A stretch of 56,435 nt of DNA from Iodobacter violaceini (GTDB taxonomy: Bacteria > Pseudomonadota > Gammaproteobacteria > Burkholderiales > Chitinibacteraceae). The DNA is taken from positions 1-56,435 of the forward strand of contig NZ_JAAOLX010000016.1 of assembly GCF_011601265.1 (NCBI RefSeq). Direction: 5' to 3'. The translations under genes and the position numbers were made by a program. Within the stretch, counting starts at the first letter, position 1. Each line of letters begins with the position of its first letter. Of this stretch, positions 26,266 to 35,805 are shown one piece after another. The notes under the pieces were generated by a model. That model did no database searches, was not told the origin of the DNA, and was given only the letters and a program-made list of their open reading frames with translations.

Positions 26266-26673
26266 TACGCTAAACCTTCATAAAATTAGGATTATGTATT
26301 TCGCGAGAATATGCACTGACCACGCTATTGTCAATTGAATTTATATTATTCAAAGATAAAGTGTTGTTTGCTTAAAAGTGAAACATTTATGTGATATATT
26401 CCGCAAAAGTAATAAACCAAAAAACAGCTGTTGCTAATATATGCGCTAATTAAAATAATTCATTATTAGCAAATACTAATTTATTAAAAAATACGCCAGA
26501 TTATGGGGGCATAGCTGCGCCCGCTGTTTAGTTATAGGTAATCACTAAATAATGCTTCTCTTAAATTGTAAGAATTTGCTGTAAGTTGATTTTTGCATGG
26601 TTGTTTTTTATGAAAAAAATCAATTAAAACAATAATTAAGTGTATTAATTAATGCGCGGGCTGGATAGAAATA
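26266..26673. promoter_or_regulatory. Divergent AT-rich regulatory region of the polysaccharide locus
   Basis: This 408-base gap between the secreted-protein gene and wcaJ must hold promoters in both directions. A possible sigma70 promoter for wcaJ is TTGATT at 26586-26591, a 17-base spacer and TATGAA at 26609-26614. No ops/JUMPstart element and no c-di-GMP riboswitch pattern was seen. Confidence 0.4.
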
Positions 26674-28029
26674 ATGCGGGCGAATGCAACAAGAAACGGA
26701 TCACCATTATTAAGTACGCTGATTTTATTATTAGACATTGCAGCAGTCTGGATCAGCGCGTTTACAGCGGCAAAATGGCGTTTTGGTACTGAAGATCTGG
26801 ATGGCAATTACGCCACCCTGGTGTTGGCAACCAGCCTGATGGTAGCGGGCTGCTCATCTGCCGTTTACAAATCATTTCGCGGTGGCAGCTGGCTGGCCAT
26901 GCTGGGCAGGGTAAAGCTGACATGGCTGGTGTCTTGCGGCTTGCTGGTGGCCTGGCTGTTCTTTTCTAAAAGTGCAGATGCTTATTCCAGGCTATTTACA
27001 GGCACATGGATGGTGCTGATGCTGATCAGCCTGGTGCTGGAGCGCTCGCTGGTCTTGCTGGGTATGCGCTGGTTAAGCAAAAAAGGCTACAACACCAAAG
27101 ATGTATTACTGGTAGGCACAGGCCCGATGAGCGCAGATCTGAGAAGGCGCGCCAAGCGATCATCGTGGAGTGGCTATCAGATCCGCAAGGTAGTTAACGC
27201 GCATTCATTAGATCTTGTTGAAAAACTAGCCGCAGATAATGATTTTGATGAGGTGTGGATAAACCTGGGCGTAAACGATACTGCGCTTATCCCCAAAGTG
27301 TTGCACGCACTGCGCTACAGCGCGGCCGATATCCGCGTGGTGCCGGATATGCTGACTTATAAAATTATGAATCACGGCATTACTTTTATCATGGGCATGC
27401 CCATGCTGGATATCTCTGCATCATCGCTGGGCGGCACAAATAAGCTGATTAAAAGAATAGAAGACTATTTACTGGCCAGCCTGATCCTTATTCTGATCAG
27501 CCCTGTATTACTTGGCATTGCCATTGCAGTAAAAATCACCTCCCCTGGCCCGGTATTCTTCAGGCAGCGCCGTCATGGCTGGAATGGCGAAGAAATAAAA
27601 GTATATAAATTTCGCAGTATGAAAGTGCACAGCGAAGACAAAAATATGGTGACCCAGGCACAAAAAAACGACAGCAGATTCACCCCCATTGGCCCCTTTT
27701 TACGCCGTACCAGCCTGGATGAATTGCCACAATTTATTAATGTATTACAAGGACGCATGAGTGTAGTAGGCCCAAGGCCCCACGCCGTGCAACATAATCA
27801 TCATTATAAAGAGCTGATCCCCCGCTATATGCTGCGCCACAAAATGAAACCCGGCATTACCGGCTGGGCACAAATCAACGGCCTGCGCGGCGAAACAGAT
27901 ACGCTGGATAAAATGGAAGCACGCGTTAATTACGATTTACATTACTTAGAAAACTGGTCTTTGTATCTGGATTTAAAAATTGTGTTTTTGACGATATTCA
28001 AAGGCTTTATTAACAAAAACGCATATTAG
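26674..28029 (+). CDS. wcaJ: Undecaprenyl-phosphate glucose phosphotransferase (WcaJ-like)
   Basis: This enzyme starts polysaccharide repeat-unit synthesis by moving a hexose-1-phosphate (usually glucose) onto undecaprenyl phosphate. The 451-residue protein has N-terminal membrane segments (the first at about 10-32), a cytosolic nucleotide-binding-like domain (KDVLLVGTGPMSADLRRRA), a re-entrant membrane helix (LLASLILILISPVLLGIAIA, about 270-290), and the catalytic sugar-transferase domain with SPGPVFFRQRRHG, YKFRSM, LRRTSLDELPQ and MSVVGPRPHA. This is the full polyisoprenyl phosphotransferase layout. It is the first gene of the plus-strand polysaccharide operon and is followed by gmd. Confidence 0.93.
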   Translation: MRANATRNGSPLLSTLILLLDIAAVWISAFTAAKWRFGTEDLDGNYATLVLATSLMVAGCSSAVYKSFRGGSWLAMLGRVKLTWLVSCGLLVAWLFFSKSADAYSRLFTGTWMVLMLISLVLERSLVLLGMRWLSKKGYNTKDVLLVGTGPMSADLRRRAKRSSWSGYQIRKVVNAHSLDLVEKLAADNDFDEVWINLGVNDTALIPKVLHALRYSAADIRVVPDMLTYKIMNHGITFIMGMPMLDISASSLGGTNKLIKRIEDYLLASLILILISPVLLGIAIAVKITSPGPVFFRQRRHGWNGEEIKVYKFRSMKVHSEDKNMVTQAQKNDSRFTPIGPFLRRTSLDELPQFINVLQGRMSVVGPRPHAVQHNHHYKELIPRYMLRHKMKPGITGWAQINGLRGETDTLDKMEARVNYDLHYLENWSLYLDLKIVFLTIFKGFINKNAY

Positions 28030-28105
28030 AAAAATGTAAAGTAGTCAATGAAGTAAAAATCAGGCAGCTATTCATTAAACCCAAACCGATCGGATTATTA
28101 AAAGA

Positions 28106-29233
28106 ATGACTCAAGCTAAAGTAGCCCTTATTACAGGGATTACCGGCCAGGATGGCTCTTACCTTGCTGAATTACTGCTGGAAAAAGGCTATATCGTGCA
28201 CGGTATTAAACGCCGCGCCTCATCATTTAATACCCAGCGCGTAGACCATATCTATCAGGACCCGCATCTGGAAAACAGCCGCTTTAAGCTGCATTACGGC
28301 GATTTGAGTGACTCATCCAATCTGACCCGCATCTTAAAAGAAGTGCAGCCGGATGAGCTTTACAACCTGGGCGCACAATCGCATGTGGCGGTCAGCTTTG
28401 AATCGCCGGAATACACCGCAGATGTAGATGCCATGGGCACATTGCGTCTGCTGGAAGCCATCCGCTTTTTAGGCCTGGAAAAGAAAACACGCTTTTATCA
28501 GGCATCCACATCCGAGCTGTATGGCCTGGTACAGGAAATCCCACAAAAAGAAACCACCCCGTTTCACCCGCGCAGCCCTTACGCCGTGGCCAAGATGTAC
28601 GCCTACTGGATTACCGTTAACTACCGCGAAGCTTATGGCATGTATGCCTGCAACGGCATCTTGTTTAACCACGAAAGCCCGCGCCGTGGTGAAACCTTTG
28701 TAACCCGCAAAATCACCCGTGGCCTGGCCCATATCGCCCAGGGCCTGGAGCAATGTCTGTATATGGGCAATATGGATGCCCTGCGTGATTGGGGCCACGC
28801 CAAAGATTATGTACGTATGCAATGGATGATGCTGCAACAGGATCAGCCCGATGATTTCGTTATCGCCACCGGCGTGCAATACAGCGTGCGCCAGTTTATT
28901 ACCTGGAGCGCAGCGCATTTAGGCCTGGAGCTGGCATTTGAAGGCAAAGGCGTAAACGAAATCGCTATCGTAAAAAGCATCAGCGGCGACAAAGCCCCGG
29001 CATTAAACGTGGGCGATGTCATCGTGCGTGTAGACCCCCGTTATTTCCGCCCGGCCGAAGTAGAAACCTTGTTAGGCGACCCAAGCAAAGCCAAAGCCAA
29101 ATTAGGCTGGACACCAGAAATCACCGTGCAGGAAATGTGTGCGGAAATGGTGGCGAATGATTTAAAAGAAGCCCGGCAGCATGCTTTGTTGAAGCTGAAT
29201 GGGTTTGATGTGGCGGTGAGTAGCGAAAGATAG
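28106..29233 (+). CDS. gmd: GDP-mannose 4,6-dehydratase
   Basis: Gmd converts GDP-mannose to GDP-4-keto-6-deoxymannose, precursor of GDP-fucose, GDP-rhamnose or GDP-perosamine. The 375-residue SDR protein shows the NAD(P) motif TGITGQDG (residues 10-17), the [13 protein letters not shown] segment characteristic of Gmd, Thr135 in ASTSELYG, and the catalytic YxxxK with Tyr159 and Lys163. The finishing enzyme (fcl/gmer, rmd or per) and the GDP-mannose supply genes are not in this window. Its GC content resembles the flanking core genes; the AT-rich cassette begins straight after it. Confidence 0.95.
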   Translation: MTQAKVALITGITGQDGSYLAELLLEKGYIVHGIKRRASSFNTQRVDHIYQDPHLENSRFKLHYGDLSDSSNLTRILKEVQPDELYNLGAQSHVAVSFESPEYTADVDAMGTLRLLEAIRFLGLEKKTRFYQASTSELYGLVQEIPQKETTPFHPRSPYAVAKMYAYWITVNYREAYGMYACNGILFNHESPRRGETFVTRKITRGLAHIAQGLEQCLYMGNMDALRDWGHAKDYVRMQWMMLQQDQPDDFVIATGVQYSVRQFITWSAAHLGLELAFEGKGVNEIAIVKSISGDKAPALNVGDVIVRVDPRYFRPAEVETLLGDPSKAKAKLGWTPEITVQEMCAEMVANDLKEARQHALLKLNGFDVAVSSER

Positions 29234-29258
29234 ATTAAATCGGCCACACTGGTTAAAT

Positions 29259-29289
29259 CAAATGGTCATATGAAAAATATGACCATTTG
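29259..29289. other. Perfect 13-bp hairpin between gmd and wzx
   Basis: CAAATGGTCATAT and ATATGACCATTTG pair exactly around a GAAAA loop. It lies 26 bases after gmd and at the very border of the AT-rich cassette. It could act as an attenuator or partial terminator that sets wzx expression, or as a remnant of recombination. No U-tract follows. Confidence 0.6.
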
Positions 29290-29321
29290 TGCTTTCAATT
29301 AAAAATGGATGTGTAAAGCGA

Positions 29322-30590
29322 GTGGCAACATTACGTAAACGCCTTTTGTCTGGTGCGGGCGTTAATTTATACGGGCAAATTATCACTATTCTCACGCAAT
29401 TAGCATCCCTTCCAATATTTTTAAGTATTTGGAGTGTTGAAGAATACGGAGTTTGGTTGCTAATGACTTCTATTCCTGCATACATTTTGATGTCAGATTG
29501 TGGTTTTATTGCTGTAGCAATGAATAGAGTTTGTGTTTTAGTGGGTGCAGGCAAGGAAAATGATGCGCGCAGTTTATACCGAGCACAAATTGCATTAACA
29601 ACAATAATATGCCTTTTTGTGGCAAGTGTTTCTGCAATTATTATATTTATATTGGATTTTAAAATAGGAAATTCCTTGGATGGTGGCGTGGCTCTGTATT
29701 TATTAATATTAGCAGCGCTTATACACGTATATTCCGGGATATTTGATACCGTATTCAGAGCATGTAATATTTATACAAAAGGCACGTTTTTTTTAGAGTC
29801 TTCGAGATTGATTGAGTGGGTAGGCGCGGTTGCAGGCGTTTATTGTTATAAGAGTTATCTTGGCGCTGCAGCAGGTTGGTTATGTGGCAGAACTCTAGCT
29901 GCAATTGGTATGTATATATATATTTTACAAAAATATTCTTTATATAAGCCAGGTTTTTCAAAAGCAAACTGGCAAGAGATGTGGTTACTAAAAAAAGATG
30001 CGTATGCATGGATGATGATGAAAGTGGGAGATTCCCTTAATATTCAAGGGATGTCTATTTTAGTTGGCAATATATTAGGGCCTGCAGCATTGACTTATTT
30101 CAATGCATATCGAACGATGGCTCGCTGCATATTGCAAGGAACATCAGCCCTGACTCATGCATTCTGGCCCGAGTTTTCTCGCTTGGCTGGTGAAAGTAAC
30201 ACAGATGCACTGGCAAGTTTTTTTAGAAAATCAAAATTAATTACTTTTGCTTCTGCGTTAACTTTGGCTGCGGGCTTATTACTGATATCTAAACCTTTAT
30301 TATTTTATTGGTCTCATGGAAAAATTGAGTTCAGCTGGCACACAATGTTGCTGATAGTTGTTTATGGTGTCATATGCGCGTATTGGTATACGATTCGAAT
30401 TTATTTAATGACTCAGAACAGACTGTTTCAAATGTCTAACTTATATAACGTAATTGCTGTTACGACTGTAAGTATTTCTTTGTTGCTTAGTGATCAATTA
30501 ACATTGAATTTAATAATAATTGTAATATTAGTAGCCGAAGCAGTGTCTGCAATTGCAGCTAGTATCCTTTCAAGGGTGAGTAATGAATAG
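29322..30590 (+). CDS. wzx: Wzx-type polysaccharide flippase
   Basis: A polytopic membrane protein of the MOP/polysaccharide-transport family that flips lipid-linked repeat units to the periplasm. The N-terminal KRLLSGAGVNLYGQIITILTQLASL and following EEYGVWLLMTSIP, MSDCGFIAVAMNR resemble typical Wzx starts, and hydrophobic segments recur to the C-terminus (about 12 expected). I take GTG 29322 as start, giving 422 residues; an in-frame GTG at 29289 is inside the hairpin arm described above and less likely. The stop overlaps the next gene by 8 bases. The DNA is strongly AT-rich compared with gmd. Confidence 0.85.
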   Translation: MATLRKRLLSGAGVNLYGQIITILTQLASLPIFLSIWSVEEYGVWLLMTSIPAYILMSDCGFIAVAMNRVCVLVGAGKENDARSLYRAQIALTTIICLFVASVSAIIIFILDFKIGNSLDGGVALYLLILAALIHVYSGIFDTVFRACNIYTKGTFFLESSRLIEWVGAVAGVYCYKSYLGAAAGWLCGRTLAAIGMYIYILQKYSLYKPGFSKANWQEMWLLKKDAYAWMMMKVGDSLNIQGMSILVGNILGPAALTYFNAYRTMARCILQGTSALTHAFWPEFSRLAGESNTDALASFFRKSKLITFASALTLAAGLLLISKPLLFYWSHGKIEFSWHTMLLIVVYGVICAYWYTIRIYLMTQNRLFQMSNLYNVIAVTTVSISLLLSDQLTLNLIIIVILVAEAVSAIAASILSRVSNE

Positions 30591-31803
30591 TAAATTAAAT
30601 TTTTATATATTATTGACAGTTTTTTTTATGTTTTGGTCGGATCTTTTTAATTATATATTCGCAGGAACGCCATTGGTGGCCTGGAAGCAATTGGTTGCAA
30701 TTAGTTATTGGATTATTGCATACAAAATTGCGACCAAAGCATGGCATTATGACTTGTTGAATATAAGTCTTGCTGTTGGGTTGGTGTTGTTTATAAATTC
30801 ATATTTTATGTTTGATGTTGGTGTTGATACGTGTTTGTTTAATTTTTTAATATATTTTACAACGCCTGCGCTATTAGTTGTTTTGTTGTCTTGCCCCGTT
30901 AAATTTCTTTTAGATGAAAGAATGTATATCTTATGGGCAGTGTTTGTTTTTTTAAGTGTTGTCGGACTATTGATTGATTTAAATACAGATCTATTTTCAT
31001 TTTTGCCAAGAAATGAAATGGATAGCGTTTTTTATCTGGTGAATAATGAAGTTAAGCGCGCAAGCTTATTCTTCCCCGCTTCGACTATGGCAGTGCCATT
31101 TATTGCAGCTGGTGCTATTTATTCTACAACAATTAAAAATAATTCAAAATGGATTGGGATATCACTTTCTGCTAGTTTACCTGTAGCGGCATTTGCTACA
31201 GGCAGCGTCAGTTCATATTTTGTAGCAATTGCTTGTTTAATAGGAATTGTTGCAACACAGAAAATAAGTATTGGAGGTGTTTTTTCTGGCTGTATTGCTA
31301 TAAGTATTTGTGCTGGGTTGTATTTATCAAACTCTGGAGAAAATAGCACTGTGTCAAAGCAAATGGATCGTCTTTTAAATAATACACATGCAAATAGTCA
31401 ATCAAATATGGAGCGACAACAATACTGGGATGATGCAATGAAGATAATAGAAAATTTCAATGTAATTGATCACCTTGTTGGAAAAGGTTACGGTGTTACT
31501 TTCCCAAAATTTGAGAAACAAATAGTTTATCCGCACGGTGAATCTTCGTTTTTTCAGTCTCATATTGAGCTTGGACTAATAGGAGATCTGGCAAGGGTTG
31601 TGCCATTTATTTATATAATAGGAATGTCAATACGAAGAAAAAAAATAGATGTTTTTCTTTGGGGGAGCAGTGTGTTTCTGGCCATAGCACTTGCACCTAC
31701 AGCTGGATCTATTCCATTTCAAGTGCTAGTTGCATTAATGTTGTATTTTATTGCCACTAATGTTGAAAATAATTTTCAAATTAATGAATACATAATTGAG
31801 TAG
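30583..31803 (+). CDS. wzy: Wzy-like polysaccharide polymerase candidate
   Basis: A 406-residue, highly hydrophobic protein with roughly ten membrane segments, no strong family signature, and a large polar loop near residues 250-330 (NTHANSQSNMERQQYWDDA, then PHGESSFFQSHIELGLIGD). That loop, with the HGESSF...E.G..G layout, resembles Wzy/O-antigen polymerase proteins. It sits directly after wzx with an 8-base overlap and before glycosyltransferases, the usual place for wzy. Low GC and low conservation also fit a serotype-specific polymerase. The function is inferred from topology and context. Confidence 0.7.
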   Translation: MNSKLNFYILLTVFFMFWSDLFNYIFAGTPLVAWKQLVAISYWIIAYKIATKAWHYDLLNISLAVGLVLFINSYFMFDVGVDTCLFNFLIYFTTPALLVVLLSCPVKFLLDERMYILWAVFVFLSVVGLLIDLNTDLFSFLPRNEMDSVFYLVNNEVKRASLFFPASTMAVPFIAAGAIYSTTIKNNSKWIGISLSASLPVAAFATGSVSSYFVAIACLIGIVATQKISIGGVFSGCIAISICAGLYLSNSGENSTVSKQMDRLLNNTHANSQSNMERQQYWDDAMKIIENFNVIDHLVGKGYGVTFPKFEKQIVYPHGESSFFQSHIELGLIGDLARVVPFIYIIGMSIRRKKIDVFLWGSSVFLAIALAPTAGSIPFQVLVALMLYFIATNVENNFQINEYIIE

Positions 31804-31809
31804 TATGAA

Positions 31810-32319
31810 ATGACGTATATAAGAAATTTTATATTTAATGCGCTGATGGGGCTTATCCCAATTTCTCAATTTTTTAGCCTAAAGAGAGTATTGGCTAATA
31901 TTTGTGGCATTAAGTTAAGCAACACAACACGTTTATCCCATAATATTAAAATATTTGGCGGAGGACAAATTGATATTGGCGCGGATACATGGGTGGGGAT
32001 AAATACAAAATTCTATATTCCATTTGGAGCATTTATTAGGATAGGTGATTTTTGTGATATTGCTCCAGATGTCATTTTTCAAACAGGTACGCATGACATC
32101 GGCTTTAGTCATCGTCGGGCTGGTAATGGGAATATTTCATCTATATGTATTGGGAATGGTACTTGGGTTGGGATACGAGCACTTATCCTGCCTGGTGTCA
32201 AAATTGGAAATGGATGCATTGTGGCTGCTGGAGCAGTGGTGATTGCTGGAGAATATCCAGATAATGTTTTACTTGCTGGAGTTCCTGCAAGAATAATTAA
32301 AAGTCTTGGGGATAGTTGA
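31810..32319 (+). CDS. Left-handed beta-helix (hexapeptide) acyltransferase
   Basis: This 169-residue cytosolic enzyme has an N-terminal helical part and then hexapeptide repeats of the left-handed beta-helix fold (IDIGADTWVGINTKF, IRIGDFCDIAPDV, ICIGNGTWVGIRALILPGV, IGNGCIVAAGAVVIAG), with the TGTHDIGFSHRRAG loop that holds the catalytic His of the family. It ends with LLAGVPARIIK, the standard WcaF/Maa/LacA ending. Such enzymes transfer acetyl from acetyl-CoA to sugar hydroxyls. It lies 6 bases after wzy in an AT-rich operon. Acceptor sugar unknown. Confidence 0.85.
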   Translation: MTYIRNFIFNALMGLIPISQFFSLKRVLANICGIKLSNTTRLSHNIKIFGGGQIDIGADTWVGINTKFYIPFGAFIRIGDFCDIAPDVIFQTGTHDIGFSHRRAGNGNISSICIGNGTWVGIRALILPGVKIGNGCIVAAGAVVIAGEYPDNVLLAGVPARIIKSLGDS

Positions 32320-32320
32320 G

Positions 32321-33508
32321 ATGGGTGTATTCCATTATTTTGCTCCAGTAAATTTTATTGAATATGAAAAGTTAACAGGTTTCAAATTATTAGTGGGCGC
32401 TGCGTCACGTAAAGTAATTGCGGTCTGTGAAGCAATGAACTTGGTTGGTATTAATAGTCAGGTAACGACTGGAGCAGTAACGGGAGGATCTCCAGAATGT
32501 GGTCGAGGACGTTATTTACCATCGGCAACATTTACCCACGGTAGTACCACTATCCAATTTTTACCCTCATTTGGGTTACCTGGACTAAATAGAATTTTAG
32601 CTGCGTTTGGTTATTTAAAAACAGCATTATTCAATGTGGAGCCCTCAGATAAAGTTTTACTTTATAATTTTTATCCGGAATATATACCCGCGGCATTTGT
32701 TTTGAAAGTTTTAGGTAACACTGCTTATTTGGATATTGAAGATGCACCACGTATAGATGAAATGGGTATGCGCGGCGTGGTAAATCGTCTGAGTTATTCA
32801 ATATTAAAACTACTGTGTAAAAAAGAATGTATTGTTGCCGCCAAAGGGATTGCAAAGCAGCTTAATTTACTGAACACATTAGCTATCTACGGGACTATTA
32901 CTAAAAAAGAAGAAAAATATTGTGGCAGGGATTTTAATAGAAGTGAATTGTGTATTATGTATGGTGGAACGATCAGCTATGATACTGGGCTTGATCTGTT
33001 TATTCAGACTATTAAGCAGTTAGACTTAAAGTTGGCGCTAGGATTAAAAAGAATCAGATTTGTAATTACTGGTTTTGGTGGTGAATCTGAGCTTGTGGAT
33101 TTAAGAAATAGTATTTCTAATTCATCTATTATTCTCGATATAAAAAGTAATTTAAGTGCCAGCGAATATCGTTATGAGCTAGAGCAAGCCCAGGCCGCAT
33201 TATGTTTAAAATTACCCCATTCTGAAATGGGCGCAACTACTTTTCCTTCGAAGGTAGTTGAGATTGCGTCTGCGGGACTGTTGCTATTTTCAACAAAAGT
33301 AAGTGATGTGCCGTTATTATTTGATGAAAATTCAGCAATACTTTTAGATGAAGCATCTCCTGAAGAACTGTGTTCAGCACTAATGAATTTTGTTGACAAT
33401 GCCGCTATGTATGAAAAAATATCCAGAAATGGCCATAAAGCAATGATTAATCACTTGTCAGCAGAAACAGTTGGAAAAAAATTGAGTCTTTTTTTAGGTA
33501 TTCAATGA
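32321..33508 (+). CDS. Glycosyltransferase, GT4-like (GT-B fold)
   Basis: Translation starts at ATG 32321, immediately after the stop of the acyltransferase gene; a TTG six codons earlier is less likely. The 395-residue protein has a divergent N-terminal domain (KVIAVCEAMNLVGINSQV) and a GT4-type C-terminal half with LCIMYGGTISYDTGLDLFI, FVITGFGGESEL and TFPSKVVEIASAGLLLFST, the last in the place of the nucleotide-sugar binding E-x7-E segment. It probably adds one sugar to the lipid-linked repeat unit on the cytosolic side. The stop overlaps the next start by 4 bases (ATGA). Donor and acceptor unknown. Confidence 0.8.
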   Translation: MGVFHYFAPVNFIEYEKLTGFKLLVGAASRKVIAVCEAMNLVGINSQVTTGAVTGGSPECGRGRYLPSATFTHGSTTIQFLPSFGLPGLNRILAAFGYLKTALFNVEPSDKVLLYNFYPEYIPAAFVLKVLGNTAYLDIEDAPRIDEMGMRGVVNRLSYSILKLLCKKECIVAAKGIAKQLNLLNTLAIYGTITKKEEKYCGRDFNRSELCIMYGGTISYDTGLDLFIQTIKQLDLKLALGLKRIRFVITGFGGESELVDLRNSISNSSIILDIKSNLSASEYRYELEQAQAALCLKLPHSEMGATTFPSKVVEIASAGLLLFSTKVSDVPLLFDENSAILLDEASPEELCSALMNFVDNAAMYEKISRNGHKAMINHLSAETVGKKLSLFLGIQ

Positions 33509-34623
33509 TGAAGATAACTCGAGTCGTTTTTTGGGACCCATGTATATCTCCACATAAAGCTGATTTTATTCAAGCACTGGCACGTTTGAATAAGAATATT
33601 GAGGTTATCCTTTGCGCTCATGAAGATATTCCTGGTGACAGGAAAAAAATGGGATGGTCTCTGAATTCGTCAGCGGAGTATTTGCAATACATTGCACCCT
33701 CTGAAAATGTAATTAAAGCACTATGCCAAACAAGGCCAGAGCAGACTTTACACATGTTCTCAGGAATTCGCTGGGTGCCAACAATTTTGGTTGCTATTAA
33801 AGCGGTACGTCGTTCTGGAGCTTATTTCTCTATTATGATGGAGCCACGTGTTACCGAAGGTTTTAAAGGGTTAATGCGCATTGTTCAGTCAAGAATAACT
33901 GAAAATTGGTTTAGAAAAAATGCATCATTCATACTAGGGATTGGTCGGAATGGTCCCGCTTGGTTTAGATTATCAGGATATGATGAAAATTTAATCCATC
34001 CTTTCGCATATTTTATTAATGACAATTCTACCTCGGCATTAATAAGAAATAATAAGGAGGCAATAAATATTGCATATATTGGTCGCTTAGTTGAAATGAA
34101 AGGCGTTGCTGATTTAATTGATGCTGTTAGTTTGCTTGATTTTAAATATAAACTAAAAATAATTGGAAATGGTGAGTCCAAAGTAAAGTTTTATGAAAGG
34201 GCGTCTAATAATCCATTAGTACAGTTTTTGGGCGTTATTCCCATAGAAAAAATTAGTGATTTTTTAAAAAATATTGATATCTTGATTTTACCTTCTCGCA
34301 GTATGGATGATGGGTGGGGTGTTGTAGTGACAGAAGCATTACTATCAGGCTGCGTAGCAATTGCTAGTGAATGTGTTGGTGCTGCAATTGTCTTAGAAGG
34401 TAATGATATAAATGGCAATATTGTTCCTGCATATGCCCCTGAGAAAATTGCTGAAAAAATATGCTCTCAAATTCAATCAAATAATTTATCTTTAGATTGC
34501 AGAATTAAGCGTAGAAATTGGGCGCTTGCACATTTAACAGCAAGTGCTGGTGCTGAATATTTTATGAAAATTATGCGACATCATTTTGATAATGGTCCTC
34601 GTCCAGATCCATTTTACCAATAA
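33505..34623 (+). CDS. Glycosyltransferase family 4
   Basis: A 372-residue GT-B fold enzyme. The C-terminal half is clearly GT4: NIAYIGRLVEMKGVADLIDA, then YKLKIIGNGESK, VQFLGVIP and LPSRSMDDGWGVVVTEALLSGC, where the Glu of VTEALL is part of the E-x7-E-like donor site. The N-terminal half (RVVFWDPCISPHKADFI) is the acceptor domain. Two adjacent ATG codons (33505, 33508) can start it; the first overlaps the upstream stop by 4 bases. It is one of four glycosyltransferases in this locus, so a repeat unit of about four to five sugars is likely (inference). Confidence 0.88.
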   Translation: MMKITRVVFWDPCISPHKADFIQALARLNKNIEVILCAHEDIPGDRKKMGWSLNSSAEYLQYIAPSENVIKALCQTRPEQTLHMFSGIRWVPTILVAIKAVRRSGAYFSIMMEPRVTEGFKGLMRIVQSRITENWFRKNASFILGIGRNGPAWFRLSGYDENLIHPFAYFINDNSTSALIRNNKEAINIAYIGRLVEMKGVADLIDAVSLLDFKYKLKIIGNGESKVKFYERASNNPLVQFLGVIPIEKISDFLKNIDILILPSRSMDDGWGVVVTEALLSGCVAIASECVGAAIVLEGNDINGNIVPAYAPEKIAEKICSQIQSNNLSLDCRIKRRNWALAHLTASAGAEYFMKIMRHHFDNGPRPDPFYQ

Positions 34624-34631
34624 GTGCTACT

Positions 34632-35783
34632 GTGAAAATTCTTCATGTTCTTCCAAGTATGGACCCTGCTAGTGGCGGCACCAGAGCTGGCGCGGTACTA
34701 CTTTGCAATCAATCTATACGAATGGGGATTGAGTCGGAAATATTATGTCTTGATGACCCTGGTGAATCTTTTCTTGCACATGTAGATTTTCCAGTGCATG
34801 CGCTTGGGCCAACAAAAGCAACTTATCGAAAATCAAAGCATCTAGTGCCCTGGCTAAAACAAAATGCGGCACAGTATAAAGTCGTAATTGTGCACGGGCT
34901 CTGGCAGTTTTCAAGTTTTGGTACATGGCTTGCATTAAAGGATAGTAATACGCCTTACTATGTATTTACACATGGCATGCTGGGACCATGGTTTAAAAAG
35001 ACATATCCATTAAAACATATTAAAAAATGGCTGTATTGGCCATGGGCTGAGTATCGTGTTTTACGTGATGCTACAGCTGTTTTGTTTACTTGTGAGCAAG
35101 AAAAAATTTTAGCAAGGCAGTCTTTTTGGTTGTATCAAGCGAATGAAGTAATCGCTGGTTTTGGAGCTGAAGCTCCACCGCAGAATACAGATACTGATAA
35201 TTTATTTTTAAAAAATTTTCCGCAATTAATTGGCAAGAGAATTCTTCTTTTTGTTGGACGATTACATCCTGTGAAAGGGTGCGATTTATTACTTGATGCA
35301 TTCTTGGCATGTGCAGAATTGGATGAATCACTCTGCTTAGTTTTTGCAGGGCCTGATCAAGAAGGGTTGCAAAAAAAATTAGAAACGGTTGCAAAAAATT
35401 ACGGGTTACATTCCAGAGTAATTTTTACTGGAATGATTACAGGTAATCAAAAATGGGATGCCTATCGCAGTGCGGAATTATTTATTCTTCCTTCCCATCA
35501 TGAAAATTTTGGTGTGACTGTTGCAGAGTCGCTGGCTTGTGGTTTACCCGTTTTAATTACTGATCAAGTCAATATACATGATGAAATTAGTGCTGATGGT
35601 GCTGGATTAGTCGCAGAAGCAAGTGCAGATGGTATTACTTTGAAACTAAATCAGTGGCTTATGCTAAATAGAGCAGAGAGAGAAAAATTTTCTAAGCGTG
35701 CTGTTGAATGTTATCAGTCCAGATATACGCTGGATGTAATGACAACCGGATTCTTGAATGTTGTTTTGAATAATTACATATGA
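34632..35783 (+). CDS. Glycosyltransferase family 4
   Basis: A 383-residue GT4 enzyme starting at GTG 34632. The N-terminus has the family pattern ILHVLPSMDPASGGTRAGA, and the C-terminal domain shows RILLFVGRLHPVKGCDLLL, LCLVFAGPDQEG, RVIFTGMI and the donor-site motif HHENFGVTVAESLACGLPVL with the two Glu of E-x7-E. It follows the preceding gene by 8 bases. The His-Gly pair in YVFTHGMLGPWFKKTYP is typical of a subgroup acting in exopolysaccharide synthesis. The sugar transferred cannot be told from sequence. Confidence 0.9.
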   Translation: MKILHVLPSMDPASGGTRAGAVLLCNQSIRMGIESEILCLDDPGESFLAHVDFPVHALGPTKATYRKSKHLVPWLKQNAAQYKVVIVHGLWQFSSFGTWLALKDSNTPYYVFTHGMLGPWFKKTYPLKHIKKWLYWPWAEYRVLRDATAVLFTCEQEKILARQSFWLYQANEVIAGFGAEAPPQNTDTDNLFLKNFPQLIGKRILLFVGRLHPVKGCDLLLDAFLACAELDESLCLVFAGPDQEGLQKKLETVAKNYGLHSRVIFTGMITGNQKWDAYRSAELFILPSHHENFGVTVAESLACGLPVLITDQVNIHDEISADGAGLVAEASADGITLKLNQWLMLNRAEREKFSKRAVECYQSRYTLDVMTTGFLNVVLNNYI

Positions 35784-35805
35784 AATCCGTATTGGGTGTT
35801 TGCTA

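Noticed and set aside
26266-26673. c-di-GMP riboswitch or ops/JUMPstart element upstream of wcaJ
   Set aside because: Looked for because of LapD and the polysaccharide genes, but no matching conserved bases were seen.
29289-29321. GTG at 29289 as start of wzx
   Set aside because: It lies on the last base of a perfect hairpin arm, has no ribosome binding site, and adds residues not typical of Wzx N-termini; GTG 29322 is preferred, with some doubt.
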